From: Rhabdornis inornatus
Lineage: Eukaryota > Chordata > Aves > Passeriformes > Rhabdornithidae
Direction: 5' to 3'
DNA: 64,000 nt
NCBI GenBank assembly: GCA_013397075.1
Contig: VWZS01008898.1
Location: forward strand, 292,764-356,763
The notes beneath the pieces are model-generated. The model did not search any database. It saw only the letters and a list, made by a program, of their open reading frames with translations, and was not told the DNA's origin. How positions within the stretch are numbered: position 1 is the stretch's first letter; every line of letters begins with the position of its first letter. Positions 36,913 through 47,500 of the stretch are shown here, piece by piece. A program made the position numbers and the translations under genes.

Positions 36913-38013
36913 TGGACTCTGCATCAGCTCACTGGTCTGAGACATGCTGAGGCTACATGAGATGTCAATACCACACAAGGTGTGGTGAAGAGCTGCAGGT
37001 TACCAAGAGGAGTGGGATGTTTGCTCTTGGTGGACAGCCGGCTGTAACATCAGATTGTAACTCTCAGTTGAAAAGAAGTTTCTAGAAACAGCCTGTAACT
37101 TTTAAATGTATTTTCTTTAATTGACCATCAGTTAAAAAAATAAATAACAAACTTGGCTATCTCTGACTTGTTTACTTGTAAAATGGAAAATGAAGATGAC
37201 TCTTGGTGTACCAAGTAATCTCTGATTTGGACAGCTTTCTTTTTAAACTAATTTTTGTTGAGTTGGCGTTGAATTAAAGAATATAGTCAAGCACTTCTTG
37301 GACTAAACTGTATGTATTCTGCATATATTCTGTATATATTCATCACTGCAATGAAGTTGAGATTGTTGGTCAGTCAGAAATTTGCCAGCAAGGGCCATTC
37401 CGATGTAATTCTGATTTAATAGAATCAAAACATTTCACTGAACTTGTTGATTCCATCAAAACCTTTGACAGGGAATCAAGTAATTTTGTGTCCTTTGTCA
37501 CCAGCCTTCCATTCTGCTGGTCAGGTTCTGGCAGCTTGCCTGGCTGCCCAGGCTGGCTCCCCTTGCTGGCTCCTCACTGCCCTGTGGCTGCCAGGCTGCC
37601 TGCTTCCCTGGGCACTCCCTGCTCCTGCATCAGCCCCTGTCCCTGCCCTGCCACACCTGGCCTACGTTCAAGATTTCCTGCCTAATAAGAAAAAGATAAA
37701 AACCCCCTACATATAATTCAAGAGATAGCACAGATTTTTTACATGCTCTTTCTCAAAATAATTTGTAAATCTTTGCTTTTCATTTCCACGCTAAAAACAC
37801 AAATTAAAAAAATTTGACCTCTGGAGTCCTGCACAGAACTTAAAATTTAATAGAAAAAAAAATTATTTTCATATATGAAAGAAAAAATACATAATCAGAT
37901 GCCAATTAAACAAGGATATATGGCCACTAGAAATATATTAGGAAGAAAAAAATGCAGGAAGAACTCATAATTTTTCTCAGAAGCTTGAGTTTGCAGATCA
38001 TTCTTCCTTTTAG
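36913..38013. other. Putative intron or intergenic DNA upstream of exon-like frame
   Basis: A GC-rich pyrimidine patch (CTGCC/GGCTGC words) lies at about 37520-37665. The remainder is AT-rich. No upstream exon that would join in phase 2 to the candidate at 38014 could be identified. Confidence 0.4.
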
Positions 38014-38134
38014 ATATGAAGAAACAGGCAGTTACAAGGATGCCCCAAAAAATTCTTCTGTACCTCACCAGTCGGATGAGCCAACTTCTGAAGGTGCTGT
38101 TACAGTGGCTAAAGAGGACAGTCTGTTGGTGTAA
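38014..38134 (+). CDS. Candidate terminal coding exon, unidentified protein, truncated by LTR
   Basis: A good acceptor (ATCATTCTTCCTTTTAG) opens an exon-like frame in phase 2 that reads YEETGSYKDAPKNSS and later SEGAVTVAKEDSLL. It has balanced codon use in otherwise AT-rich DNA. The solo LTR begins at 38130, within the codon after Leu-Leu, so the visible frame ends Val-stop, with the stop lying in the LTR. Skipping the LTR and one copy of its flanking repeat, the host frame would continue Ala-Thr-Leu and stop at 38722-38724, with an AATAAA at 38723. The GSY motif recalls the juxtamembrane 4.1/FERM-binding tails of neurexin- or CADM-type membrane proteins, but I cannot name a gene. It may be a real last exon, a decayed exon or chance. 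Confidence 0.3.
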
Positions 38135-38411
38135 GAGACGGTCTGGAGTTTCCCTCATTTTTTGCCTCACAATCGTCACAAGAAGACCCCGAGGACCCCC
38201 ACCCCGGTCAGCTTTGGACAGGAGTTTCTGGCCTGGTCGAGGTGGATGCTTGCCAAGTGACTGTTTGCAGGTGTGTTACTGGACTGTGCTGTCATGGTAC
38301 CAATGGAAAACTGCATGTTCTGCACGTCTGCACCTGCCTCTCGGAGCACCTCACAATGGTCCATAAATTTCCCCATCTCTTGGCCAGAAGCCACTCTCTT
38401 TGGAAAAGGAC

Positions 38412-38419
38412 TATAAAAA
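38412..38419 (+). promoter_or_regulatory. LTR TATA box
   Basis: TATAAAAA lies about 190 bp before the polyadenylation signal, in the expected U3 position. Transcription would start near 38440. Confidence 0.6.
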
Positions 38420-38598
38420 AGTGACTCTCTGGAGAAGCTTTGGAGATCTCCCCACGGATGAAGGCCCGTCTATTGGCAGAGGACCACCAGGACATCCATC
38501 TCATCTGTTGATAGCTATTTCCCCATTCCCCCTCTTTTTCTCTCTGTACTTTGCTTCCTGTATCTCTCCCCTCTATCGAAACTGAGTTGTTAGCATTC

Positions 38599-38604
38599 AA
38601 TAAA
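38599..38604 (+). terminator. LTR polyadenylation signal
   Basis: AATAAA within CATTCAATAAAAATGC, about 105 bp before the LTR end, where R joins U5. It could also end host transcripts running through the LTR. Confidence 0.65.
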
Positions 38605-38708
38605 AATGCATTGCTGTGAGTAAACTGATTTGTCCCCTGCTGTGTCTTTTGCACTCCTGAGACCAAACGAACCCTTATGACTCCCGCCTGTGTTGGTGAA
38701 TCGTGACA

Positions 38709-41700
38709 GATGGCCACCTTGTAATAAATTTCTGAGAACAGATTGCTCAAGTTTGCAGAGAAGTATTCCATGCAAAAAGAGGAAAAATAGAAATGGAGAG
38801 CAAGCGCAAAAGCTACATGAAAATACTTAAATTACATTTTCCTCCATGTCATATGCACTAATTATCTAAAGAGCAGATTACTCTTCTCAAAGTTGTCTCA
38901 TGTAATTTGCCTCCTTCACCAACATCATATTTAAATGTTTTCTTTTATATTTACTTAATTATTTATTCCTTTATGTGTTTATATATTTTTATCACTAAGA
39001 TATCAGATATTTAAATCACTAGGAACACATCATGCTGTTTGAGTATTTCCGATCACCTGTCATTTAAAGTATAATTATGAAATAACTAGTGACATTTGTG
39101 GTATAAAACACATATATGTTCAATTAAGTGAATACACTTAAAGTACCAGTGCAATTGCCTCTTAGGAAAAAAAAAATTGAAAACTTCTCCCACTGGATAT
39201 AATACATCATCCTCTAAATCAGAGGAAAGAGCCTCTGTTGTCATTGGACCTCTTCAGACTTTTTTGAGAAAATGTGTCTTCAAGACTAAATCTCTGGAAA
39301 AACATACACTAGAGTGTCATGTGGGCTCATTAGTTTTCCCTGAGGCCACTGATCAATATAGCCTTTGTTGTTTCTGCTGCTGTTATCCGAGATGCCTTTG
39401 AATTCAATAAGTAAGTGTCAAGGTTTCAAGAACTTCAGTGCCAGCAGGGATACAACGAAGAAGTCTTAGCACCAGGCTTGTTTGAAAGAGTAATCAGAGG
39501 CTTGGTTCTGTGGCAAAAAATCAGTCTACTGCACAAACATGGTCCTAACACAGTTTGAACAGGAACAATCAGAGCAAGAACTGCAGTCCAACCTGCCTGT
39601 GTCAAGGTGAATGGCATCCCCAGAAGCCTTCCCTTGGAGCATATGCTCATCTCTGTGTTTCCACTCATATCTACCATGCTACTTCCATATTTGCATTACA
39701 CCAAGTCTTTGTTGCATGTTCAACAGTACTAGATGTTTTCATTTCAACAGCCTTTCTTTCATCCCAAATCTAGGACAATTTATGATTTCTTCATCATTAT
39801 ACATTTGCACACTTAGCACCCAAGCACCCTTATCATAGATAGATTTTTGCAGCTTCTTATTAGGTAATGATTTCATGTATCAGGTATACCAGCTATACCT
39901 TCTAAGCCTTTTTATAAGCAATTTACATGGACCATGATTTTGGTGAGATTGACATACAGGATACATGTGCAGAGGGACGGGGTAGTAAAAATCCTTTCTG
40001 TCAGCAGGTCCACCAGCAAAACAAGAACCAAAGAGTGTCGTGCTTCCACCGCTATTAAGCTCATTTGGTATTCATGAAAGCCACAAGGATGTTAAGCTTA
40101 TAATGGTATAAACTCTCAGCTACAGTTTTTCTTAACATTGACTCCTGTGGGGCTGCCAGAAGAGAAAAGAATATATGTGAGTCTATACAATAACTAATTT
40201 ATGTTGTGCCTGTAGCTTTTGGTGTCATCTATACTGTATACATAATCTTTCTGGTCAAAGCAGTGAATCAGGATCTGGGCATGAATACAGATATTTATGT
40301 ACATTGCATGTTATCAGCTTATTGATATGTAGTAAAATTATTTTACTTTTACTCACAACGCATAGCAATTTACTCCTGAGAGGAAAACGCTGCTCCTTCC
40401 TGTGTTTGCACTGCTCCTCCCCGGAAATCTCTATTTCTTTTTTTTAGTGAAGAACAGGAAATAATTTATTTTGGATACTTAATTTGGCATCTCCTTTTTG
40501 CCCAGCTGAAAATATTTTGGAAAAAAGAAAAGGTCAGTCACAAAGTATGCTGTTTAAAAACAATGAGAAATTGATTAGCCATAAAGTCCTCAGCCATAAA
40601 TGGATGCTTTAGGTCTGGTTCTGATCTCTTCTGTCAAACAACTGCTGCTGAAATACTGGCTGAACACTGAGAGTAGATGGGAGGGATGAGAGGAAAACAA
40701 GTAACAGAGTGTCATATCACAGAAGTCACAGACTTTCCATGTGAGTAAAGTTACTCACAAGTATCGAGTCAGCATTTTATGCTGTAACTCACCATAACTT
40801 GAGAAAAAATGATTAACACTCATTCTGCTTCTCCTTTGCTCATGATTTGGGTAAAACTTTCTCTTCTCTGTTTTTTTCCTTGATAGTTACAGCACGAATC
40901 AAAATCCATAGCTCAGAAGTTTTCAAGTGCTTTCATAGTGGAAGACCTCAACTTTAGAGGTGCAGCTTTGCGAGCTGCCTTTCTACCTACTTGACATTTT
41001 GTGGACAAGCTCCCTTCCCATTAACGAGTGAGTCACATCCCTGTCACAATTGCAGTATTGGCTCACATGGCAAAGTAATATGAGGAAAGTATTTAACATA
41101 TGTGCAGCTGTCTGCTGTGTCACTCCAGCTGGTGGAAATAAACTCCAGAGATCAACCAGTTATTTGGGAAACACCACTGGTTGATAGGCCACAGTAAGTT
41201 GTCATCTATGTGTTTATACAGTTTACCAAGACGGTAAATGTCAGAAGGCAAACTCTTGAGAGGGTCCTCCCACCTCCCAAGTGTACGTCCTCATCCACAA
41301 AAATCCTGTATCCTCAGTACATGTTTTGATTTAAGGTTATGTCAACTAGCTCTTATCCAAAATTCCTGTCAAACACTCATAAGTTTTTAAATTTTTTTCC
41401 ATTTTTTTGGCATTTTTGTGTATTTTTATAACACCCTGCATTTCCTCTTTATTGCTAGCAGAGTAACTGGAAGTGGCACTTTCTTATGGTTCATAAAAAG
41501 GCTGAAAAAACTGTTGCACACCTTCCAATCTAATTGATCAAGCAGGTTATAATGCAAAGGAAAATGGACAAAGTATAAATCAGAAGTCAGGAAGTTAACT
41601 AAAGAGGTAATCTAAAGGTACCAGCAAAAAATAATAAGCCCAAGCTACTAAGACCAACAAAGAAGAATAAAATGGAATACTAAAGAATCATTTTCTCTTT

Positions 41701-42404
41701 TGAAAGAAGGAGGTTCTTGAATTAATATTTTAATTCATTTACTGTACCATGCATTTTATTCCCACATTCACTGGGGAGGACATTAAACAACACAATCTCC
41801 CCATATCTTTGGAGCGAGAAAAGTACTCAGGAATGTTAAAAGAAATTGCTTTAGAAAGTAGCATAAACCTAAGGCTTCCATAAACAACATAGTAAGGTAT
41901 TGGTATGTTCAAGTTAGCTGAGGTATCAAAATCCCTGGAACAGCCTTCTGTTAGACTTCTTAAACCCCCTGAGAAACAGCCAAATACTGTGCCATGGATC
42001 ATCACATCAGCATTGCACAGATGGAATCAGAAGATTCAAGATATTAATGACAAACCTATACTTTAAGAATTGAATGATCCATTAGCTATAAAGTTAGCAC
42101 AGCTAAGATTGTAGATGGAGTCTGGTTGCAACTGAGGATTATTTAAATACAGTATCAAAATCTCTTTTTGTTTACAGTGAGACAGACCACTGGCTAATAA
42201 ATTCTTCAAGCACATCTACACACACAGACACAGACTTGCTAAACATCTTCAACCCAGCTAGGCATAACATGCTTTGACCTGGAAGCTGCACGGATACTGC
42301 AAACACTATCTTGCAAAGAGGGAAATAACCACTCATTGCTGCAAGATCGCTGTCTCCCAAGTTTCTTTTGTAGGCTAACACTTATGCCATGAGACAAAGC
42401 CAGT
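38709..42404. other. Unique AT-rich DNA, no gene seen
   Basis: The first few bases may be the displaced 3' end and 3' UTR of the exon-like frame at 38014. After that I see no gene, RNA or datable transposon up to the CpG island. Confidence 0.5.
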
Positions 42405-42690
42405 TTTTCTGGTGTTGGGGCAGTCCCGAGGTCGGTCGGTGCAGGGACGCGCATCTCTGCTTCGGCTCTGACACTCAGCGCTGCCTTGGGAGCGGCACCG
42501 AGGCGAGAGCCGCGGGCAAACACAATGCCGGGAAGCAGCCACACCTGGCAGAAACGAGGATTCAGGTGAATTTTTGGACCCACAGAAACGCAGTTTCCCC
42601 GCACATGCCTGGCAGCCGCACAAGCAGCAAAAGCATCGGGGCAAGTTGCCGTGCTTGTCCCGGAGCCCGCGGCGACAGTTCGCCCGACAG

Positions 42691-42704
42691 CCACGAGATG
42701 GCGC
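42691..42704 (+). promoter_or_regulatory. CTCF-type binding motif, right
   Basis: CCACGAGATGGCGC fits the vertebrate CTCF core consensus (CCASYAGRKGGCRS) except for G at the fifth base. It is in the CpG island, 34 bp before the TTCCC repeat. It matches the left motif (203-216, minus strand) at 12 of 14 positions and points the opposite way. Confidence 0.55.
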
Positions 42705-42738
42705 CTGGGATTTGGCAACCGCCGCCCGCGCCAGGCGC

Positions 42739-42784
42739 TTTTCCCTTCCCTTCCCTTCCCTTCCCTTCCCTTCCCTTCCCTTCC
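42739..42784. repeat. (TTCCC)n repeat, left of gap
   Basis: Nine uninterrupted TTCCC units run into the assembly gap. The purine-rich strand is the minus strand (GGGAA). Confidence 0.95.
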
Positions 42785-42961
42785 NNNNNNNNNNNNNNNN
42801 NNNNNNNNNNNNNNNNNNNNNNNNNNNNNNNNNNNNNNNNNNNNNNNNNNNNNNNNNNNNNNNNNNNNNNNNNNNNNNNNNNNNNNNNNNNNNNNNNNNN
42901 NNNNNNNNNNNNNNNNNNNNNNNNNNNNNNNNNNNNNNNNNNNNNNNNNNNNNNNNNNNNN
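42785..42961. other. Assembly gap, 177 N
   Basis: A run of N inside the TTCCC repeat. The true length of the repeat is not known. Confidence 0.98.
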
Positions 42962-43130
42962 CTTCCCTTCCCGGAACTTCCCTTCCCTTCCCTTCCCGGA
43001 ACTTCCCTTCCCTTCCCTTCCCGGAACTTCCCTTCCCTTCCCGGAACTTCCCTTCCCGGAACTTCTCTTCCCGGAACTTCCCGGAACTTCCCGGAACTTC
43101 CCTTCCCGGAACTTCCCGGAACTTCCCTCC
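42962..43130. repeat. TTCCC/GGAAC composite repeat with ten TTCCCGGAA sites
   Basis: To the right of the gap, TTCCC units are interspersed with CCGGAAC. TTCCCGGAA, a perfect match to the STAT/GAS consensus TTCNNNGAA, starts at 42968, 42993, 43018, 43038, 43053, 43068, 43078, 43088, 43103 and 43113. Early spacings are 25 and 25, then 20, 15, 15, 10, 10, 15 and 10 bp, all multiples of five, which shows growth by unit duplication. More copies may be hidden in the gap. Confidence 0.93.
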
Positions 43131-43260
43131 CCCTCCCCCGCCTCCTGTGGTGCCGGGGGAGGGGGAAGGGAAACTGTGTCCGGATGTCAGGGAAGGACAG
43201 TCAGCTTGGTCACCGCTGTCCGCTGCGGCACTGCTCGCTCTGGGTGCTGGGCTTTGACGC

Positions 43261-44321
43261 TGAGCTCACTTCCATGAAAATTCCCAACAGTGTTAATGTG
43301 GAGGATACAGGACGGGGCTGTGTAGGTTTGTAGGCCTACACATATTTAAATATATTAAGACATGTGAATTCTCATTTTTTAGGTTATTTGGAGTGTTATT
43401 TTTTTCTTATTTTTTTTCCCCAAAGCATTCTTTCCACAAATTTCTCTTTAGTGCAGTGGTTCGTTATTTTTCACAGTGATACCTGATTATCTGCAAGACC
43501 AAATCCATACTCTTCTTTTGTGGATGAATTTCTGGGTTCCTTGGGAGCCATTCCCTTGTATTCCATGGAGAGGCACTGGCTTCTTGACTTCAAAGGGTCA
43601 CAGTGTTGGAATTTACCTCTCTTCTGCTTTTGGCAACAACAACTTCTGTGTAAATCTGATAATATGGGCAGCAAACACATGTTAGGTTAGAAAACGGTAC
43701 AGCAGCTGCTGTGCTACTGGTAGTAACTTAGTCAAATAGATTCAGTAATGTCCAATATTTAGACATGTACTCTTGCAAATACAATGGGCCTTTGGGGTTC
43801 AGAAAAACCTGATAAAGCAGCTCCCTGATTCTGGACACTAAATGTAATAAGGCTAATCATAATAATCCTTTTAAAAATAAAATTTCCAGCCCTTCCTATT
43901 ATATTAGACCATAGAAACTGAAAAACAATATTTAAGGCAAAAATCTTATCAAAGCCAGATTTTAGATATTTTGATGGTTTGGTTTTGATTTTTTTCCTCC
44001 TGGGGAGTGGGGAGGGTGTGGGTTTTTTCCTCAAAAATTAAAGTTCTATAGTGTTTTCCCTCTCTGCTCTGCAGGGCAGTTTTCTCATTTGAAACATTTC
44101 GAGGTGTCCAGCTGTCTCACTGTGATGGAGAACAGTGAAGTACCTTCATAATAGCATTAAGAGAGCAATGCTCTGGCTTAGGTGCTCTGTTGGAATTAAA
44201 ATCAAATGTAACTGCAGGACCACCTTTGTTGCATTCCAATTCAATTTCTGTTCTGATTAAATCACTTATTGCTGCTGTTAATATTTGTTACATTAATGTC
44301 TATAAACCAAATTTTGCAAGA
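43261..44321. other. Unique DNA, no gene seen
   Basis: After the island the sequence returns to AT-rich. Frames at 43471-43685 are open on both strands without splice support. No gene assigned. Confidence 0.5.
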
Positions 44322-44505
44322 GACCCCATTGTGTTAGGCACCATGAAAGCAGAGAGCAGACAGTGTGCTCTCAGCTGTTGTTTCCCCATCTGTCAAGTGA
44401 GGACAATGTGCTTGCTCTCTACAAGTACATGAGCACTAATTAATTAATATTTGTAAAAGGATATGTAAATGCTAAGTGTCATTTATGAGTTATAGTATAA
44501 ATGAA
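44322..44505 (+). repeat. Ancient MIR/L2-like amniote SINE fragment
   Basis: GACCCCATTGTGTTAGGCAC recalls the amniote repeat segment GGCCCCATTGTGCTAGGCGC. It is followed by GTTTCCCCATCTGTCAAGTG (CORE-SINE/L2 consensus GTTTCCCCATCTGTAAAATG) and GAGCACTAATTAATTAATAT then TTGTAAAAGG (consensus TTAATTAATGTTTGTAAAGC). The order of segments is as in the family, which supports the call. The orientation is that of the GTTTCCCCATCTGT strand. Confidence 0.6.
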
Positions 44506-47500
44506 GATTCGTGGAGAGGCCATGAAAAGAAGACAGAGATGGTATTAGAGGGCCAAGAGATCAGCACAGAGTGCCAAGATTAGCCTAGAAGAAGAAGAAA
44601 GGAAGCAAAGCAAAGTAAGCTTTTAACTAAAGAATTGTTGTTTTTGCTTAACAAAAATAAAGTGACAGTGCAAGGGATATGAGCAATATGCAAATGAGTT
44701 TAAAAAGAAAGCCCAGCACAACAGTGGTCTGAAACTGGATGGAGCATGCTGGAAATAGAAATGGTAATAAAAAGAAAATTTGGAAGAAATAGACAAGAAG
44801 AGCCCTACTAATGTGCATAATACAGTGATTTATACATGCTTTTTATTTTAAAGTGTCTCCTGTACCCTTAGAATGTTAACGCCTTGCTCAGCAAAACAAA
44901 GGAGGTGATAAGAGGTCCTGCTCTACCCAGGTGAGTGAGCAGGTAGGGGTTCATAGGATTGTGGCCTCAACACTGGCCAGAAGGCAGGTGATGACAATAT
45001 TATAGACACGCTACTGTATGATACTGTGTTATATGAGCTGTTCTGAACTTTGTGAATAGCTCCATCAGGGAACATCCAGCAAATTAGAGAACGTGGTTCT
45101 GGGCAGAGCAATCACCTCTTCTTTCAATAGCATCCAATGTCCATGTGGGCATTTCAGTTTTTTTCTATACTGTGTAGGTCAAGCACTTGCTTAACTTTCC
45201 TAGTTAGAAAGGTGTATTTTATAAAACAGAAGAATATTATGACAGCACAATTTTTCCCAAATACTGGGAAAAAATATTTATAGATATTCATATTAGAGGC
45301 CCGAATTAAATTTTAATTTGACTTCACTCTCACCAATCTTTTATTTTCTTTCCAGGAATGTTCAAGAGCACAACTTTTATACAAGTATGTATGAAGTGCA
45401 GGCTTTGGAAGTGAACTGCTGCACTAGTTCTACGAAGTCAGCTTCAAAATTGCACTGCAAGATGTAACTCTTGCAATTTTCTATTTGAGTTTTAGCTGAA
45501 AAAAAAATTAAGACTACAATGTCACTAATGCAGAAAACCACAACAATGCATAGTACTTATTTCAAGAACATGCAGTACAGTGTTTGTGAATGGTCCCACA
45601 ACAAGATTAGGAAGTAACCAAATATTCAAAAGGAATGGAGAAATCCAAGAATTGAACGATCTGCTCAGACACTTCACAAACAGACCCAACAGGCAACATT
45701 TTCCCAAGAGATTGCTCATGGAAATTATTTGCTTCATTTCAGTCGTTAACAAGCATGAACAGCTGAGCTCCACCTCCTCTGCGGCACAGAAGTGATCTCC
45801 AAGGCTTTTTCCTACCAGCATTACCAGAAAATGAATGAAATAGGTTTGAATAGATCCTCCTCTGTTATTTCATTGACCCTCAAATCCAGCTGGCTGCTTT
45901 AAGTAAATGTGGAGAAAAAACATGAAAAATATGTATCCTGGGTTTACTTTGATCTCTAAAAATAAGGATGATTTTATTTTTGGTATATAATAATATTGCT
46001 AACCTCTGTTCACTAAGCAATCCTTGCTTTTCCCTTGGCTCTCAGTTTGACACATCTCCAGCATGAAATGGACTAAGATTGCCATGAAACTGAAAGCTCT
46101 GAGTGTGGAAATTGGGGAATGCATAGACAGATTCTTTTTTTCCTTTTTAAACATATGCCAATGAATAAGTCCTTTTTTTTTTCCCTCTCATAAGTTTACT
46201 GAATTTCTTGGTAAATATCACTACAAACCTTGGCTAGAAAGCCCAAAGCAATTTCCCTTAGGGGGCTTCTGCTAGAGCCACGGAATATCAAAGGCTGAAA
46301 CCCAGGGATTGACACAACCCTGAAATGGTACACTGGTCCTGGAGAAAACTGCCACGAAGATCAGGTCACTTTTCAATATGAGCTTTGCCAGTGGGAAAGC
46401 AAAAGAAAAGCAGGAGATCGCTGCAGAGCACTAAAAAGAGCCAGGAAGCAGCTGCAAATATTCTGATACTGACATATATGTTTGGCCGCCATGAGGGGTT
46501 TAAAGGAGAAAACATGGATGTAGAGGTAAATCTCAGAAAGGATGGGCACATTAAACTATAGCTGTTAGGTGCATTGTCTGGTCAAAGTTGTAAGATAGCT
46601 TTCTTGCCTATTAAACATTGTTCAGAAAATTAAAAAATCTAAACATGTAAAATAAAATATGAACATGAAACACTTTGATTCACAGTATTTCTAGTTCCCT
46701 TAGTGCACAGTAAACATTCTTACCTGGGGCATATATGATATAAAGATGCTTTTTTAGGGAGAGGCAATTGCTTAAATATTGGCAGAGTATTCTTGGCAAT
46801 TTTTATGGCATGTCTGTTGTGCCAATCTGCTGCACGTCATGTCTGGACAGACCACGTTTAAGATGGGTAAGAAGACTTTCTGCTTCCAACACTTGCTCTG
46901 CAATAGAGCCTTCCTTACTTGAGCAGGCCATCCCAGCCTAGAAGTGCAGGTTTTATAGGGAAGGCAAGGAGCATTTACTTGTCAGCTTACACTCATATGG
47001 TGAAGGGCAGGACACTTGTAAAACTTCCATGAGCCCATGGCTGGGGATCTGCCTCTGTAATGGCCAAGAAGCCACTTAATATTTCATAGTAACCATAATT
47101 TGAGTAACAGGAACACTGAATGACACAGAACCTACTACTTTGTTGTCATACACTCTGTTACCTAAATCTTGCCATATACAGTGTCAGAACTCCTAAAAAA
47201 ATCTGCAATATATTTCATAGTTTTTACAGTGAAAACAGAAGCTATGTCTAAACACATAGAGAAGGGAGTCAAAAGCAAAATGGGTATTGAGGTTTATCAT
47301 ATATTTGTCTGCAACCAGGACCAGCCCTAGTGATGGCCACACAAAGTTTGGGCAGCCAATTGTTAATTGCCTCAGTTAAAAGGCATTCAAAATCTAAGGC
47401 TGTTCAGCTATCCTAAGAGTATCTGAAAAATTGTCCATAAACTGGAGTTATTTGCATATATGTATTTAAATCTTATTGATGTTATGGACAAAAAGCAAAG

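Larger units (their letters stand above)
38130..38708 (+). mobile_element. Solo LTR of an avian endogenous retrovirus
   Basis: The 579-bp element starts TGTAAGAGACGG and ends GAATCGTGACA, with the TGT...ACA termini of retroviral LTRs. Inside are a TATA-like box (38412), a polyadenylation signal (38599) and a short U5 with CCCCTGCTGTGTC, in the order U3-R-U5 on the plus strand. Flanking pentamers are GTTGG (38125-38129) and GATGG (38709-38713), a 4/5 match consistent with an old 5-bp target duplication as in ERVL-like elements. No polypurine tract lies before it and no tRNA primer site after it, so this is a recombined solo LTR with no internal genes. Class assignment is tentative. Long frames across it on both strands are spurious. 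Confidence 0.8.
42405..43260. promoter_or_regulatory. CpG island, candidate promoter
   Basis: CpG density rises abruptly at about 42420 (GAGGTCGGTCGG, GGGACGCGCATC, GCACCGAGGCGAGAGCCGCG) and falls at about 43260, in a region otherwise nearly free of CpG. A strong donor-like site, GATTCAG|GTGAAT, lies at 42565/42566 on the plus strand, compatible with a first exon ending there. No TATA box or convincing start codon is tied to it. The long Pro/Ser/Leu reading frames across 42389-43333 are produced by the TTCCC repeat and the run of N and are not genes. Transcription direction is unknown. Confidence 0.5.

Noticed and set aside
37444..37716. Ala/Leu/Pro-rich 90-codon frame that could suggest a membrane segment upstream of the 38 kb exon
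   Set aside because: Low-complexity CTGCC-rich DNA open in two frames; no donor in the phase needed to join the exon at 38014.
38016..38771. 116-codon plus-strand and 159-codon minus-strand frames across the LTR
   Set aside because: They cross the LTR boundaries and overlap each other; LTRs do not encode such proteins.
42389..43333. 314-, 227- and 208-codon Pro/Ser/Leu-rich frames
   Set aside because: Three overlapping frames of the TTCCC/GGAAC repeat with a 177-base N gap counted as open; not protein-coding.
45525..45821. Frames open on both strands, plus-strand peptide rich in Asn/Arg
   Set aside because: Acceptor lacks a pyrimidine tract and both strands are open; no family resemblance.
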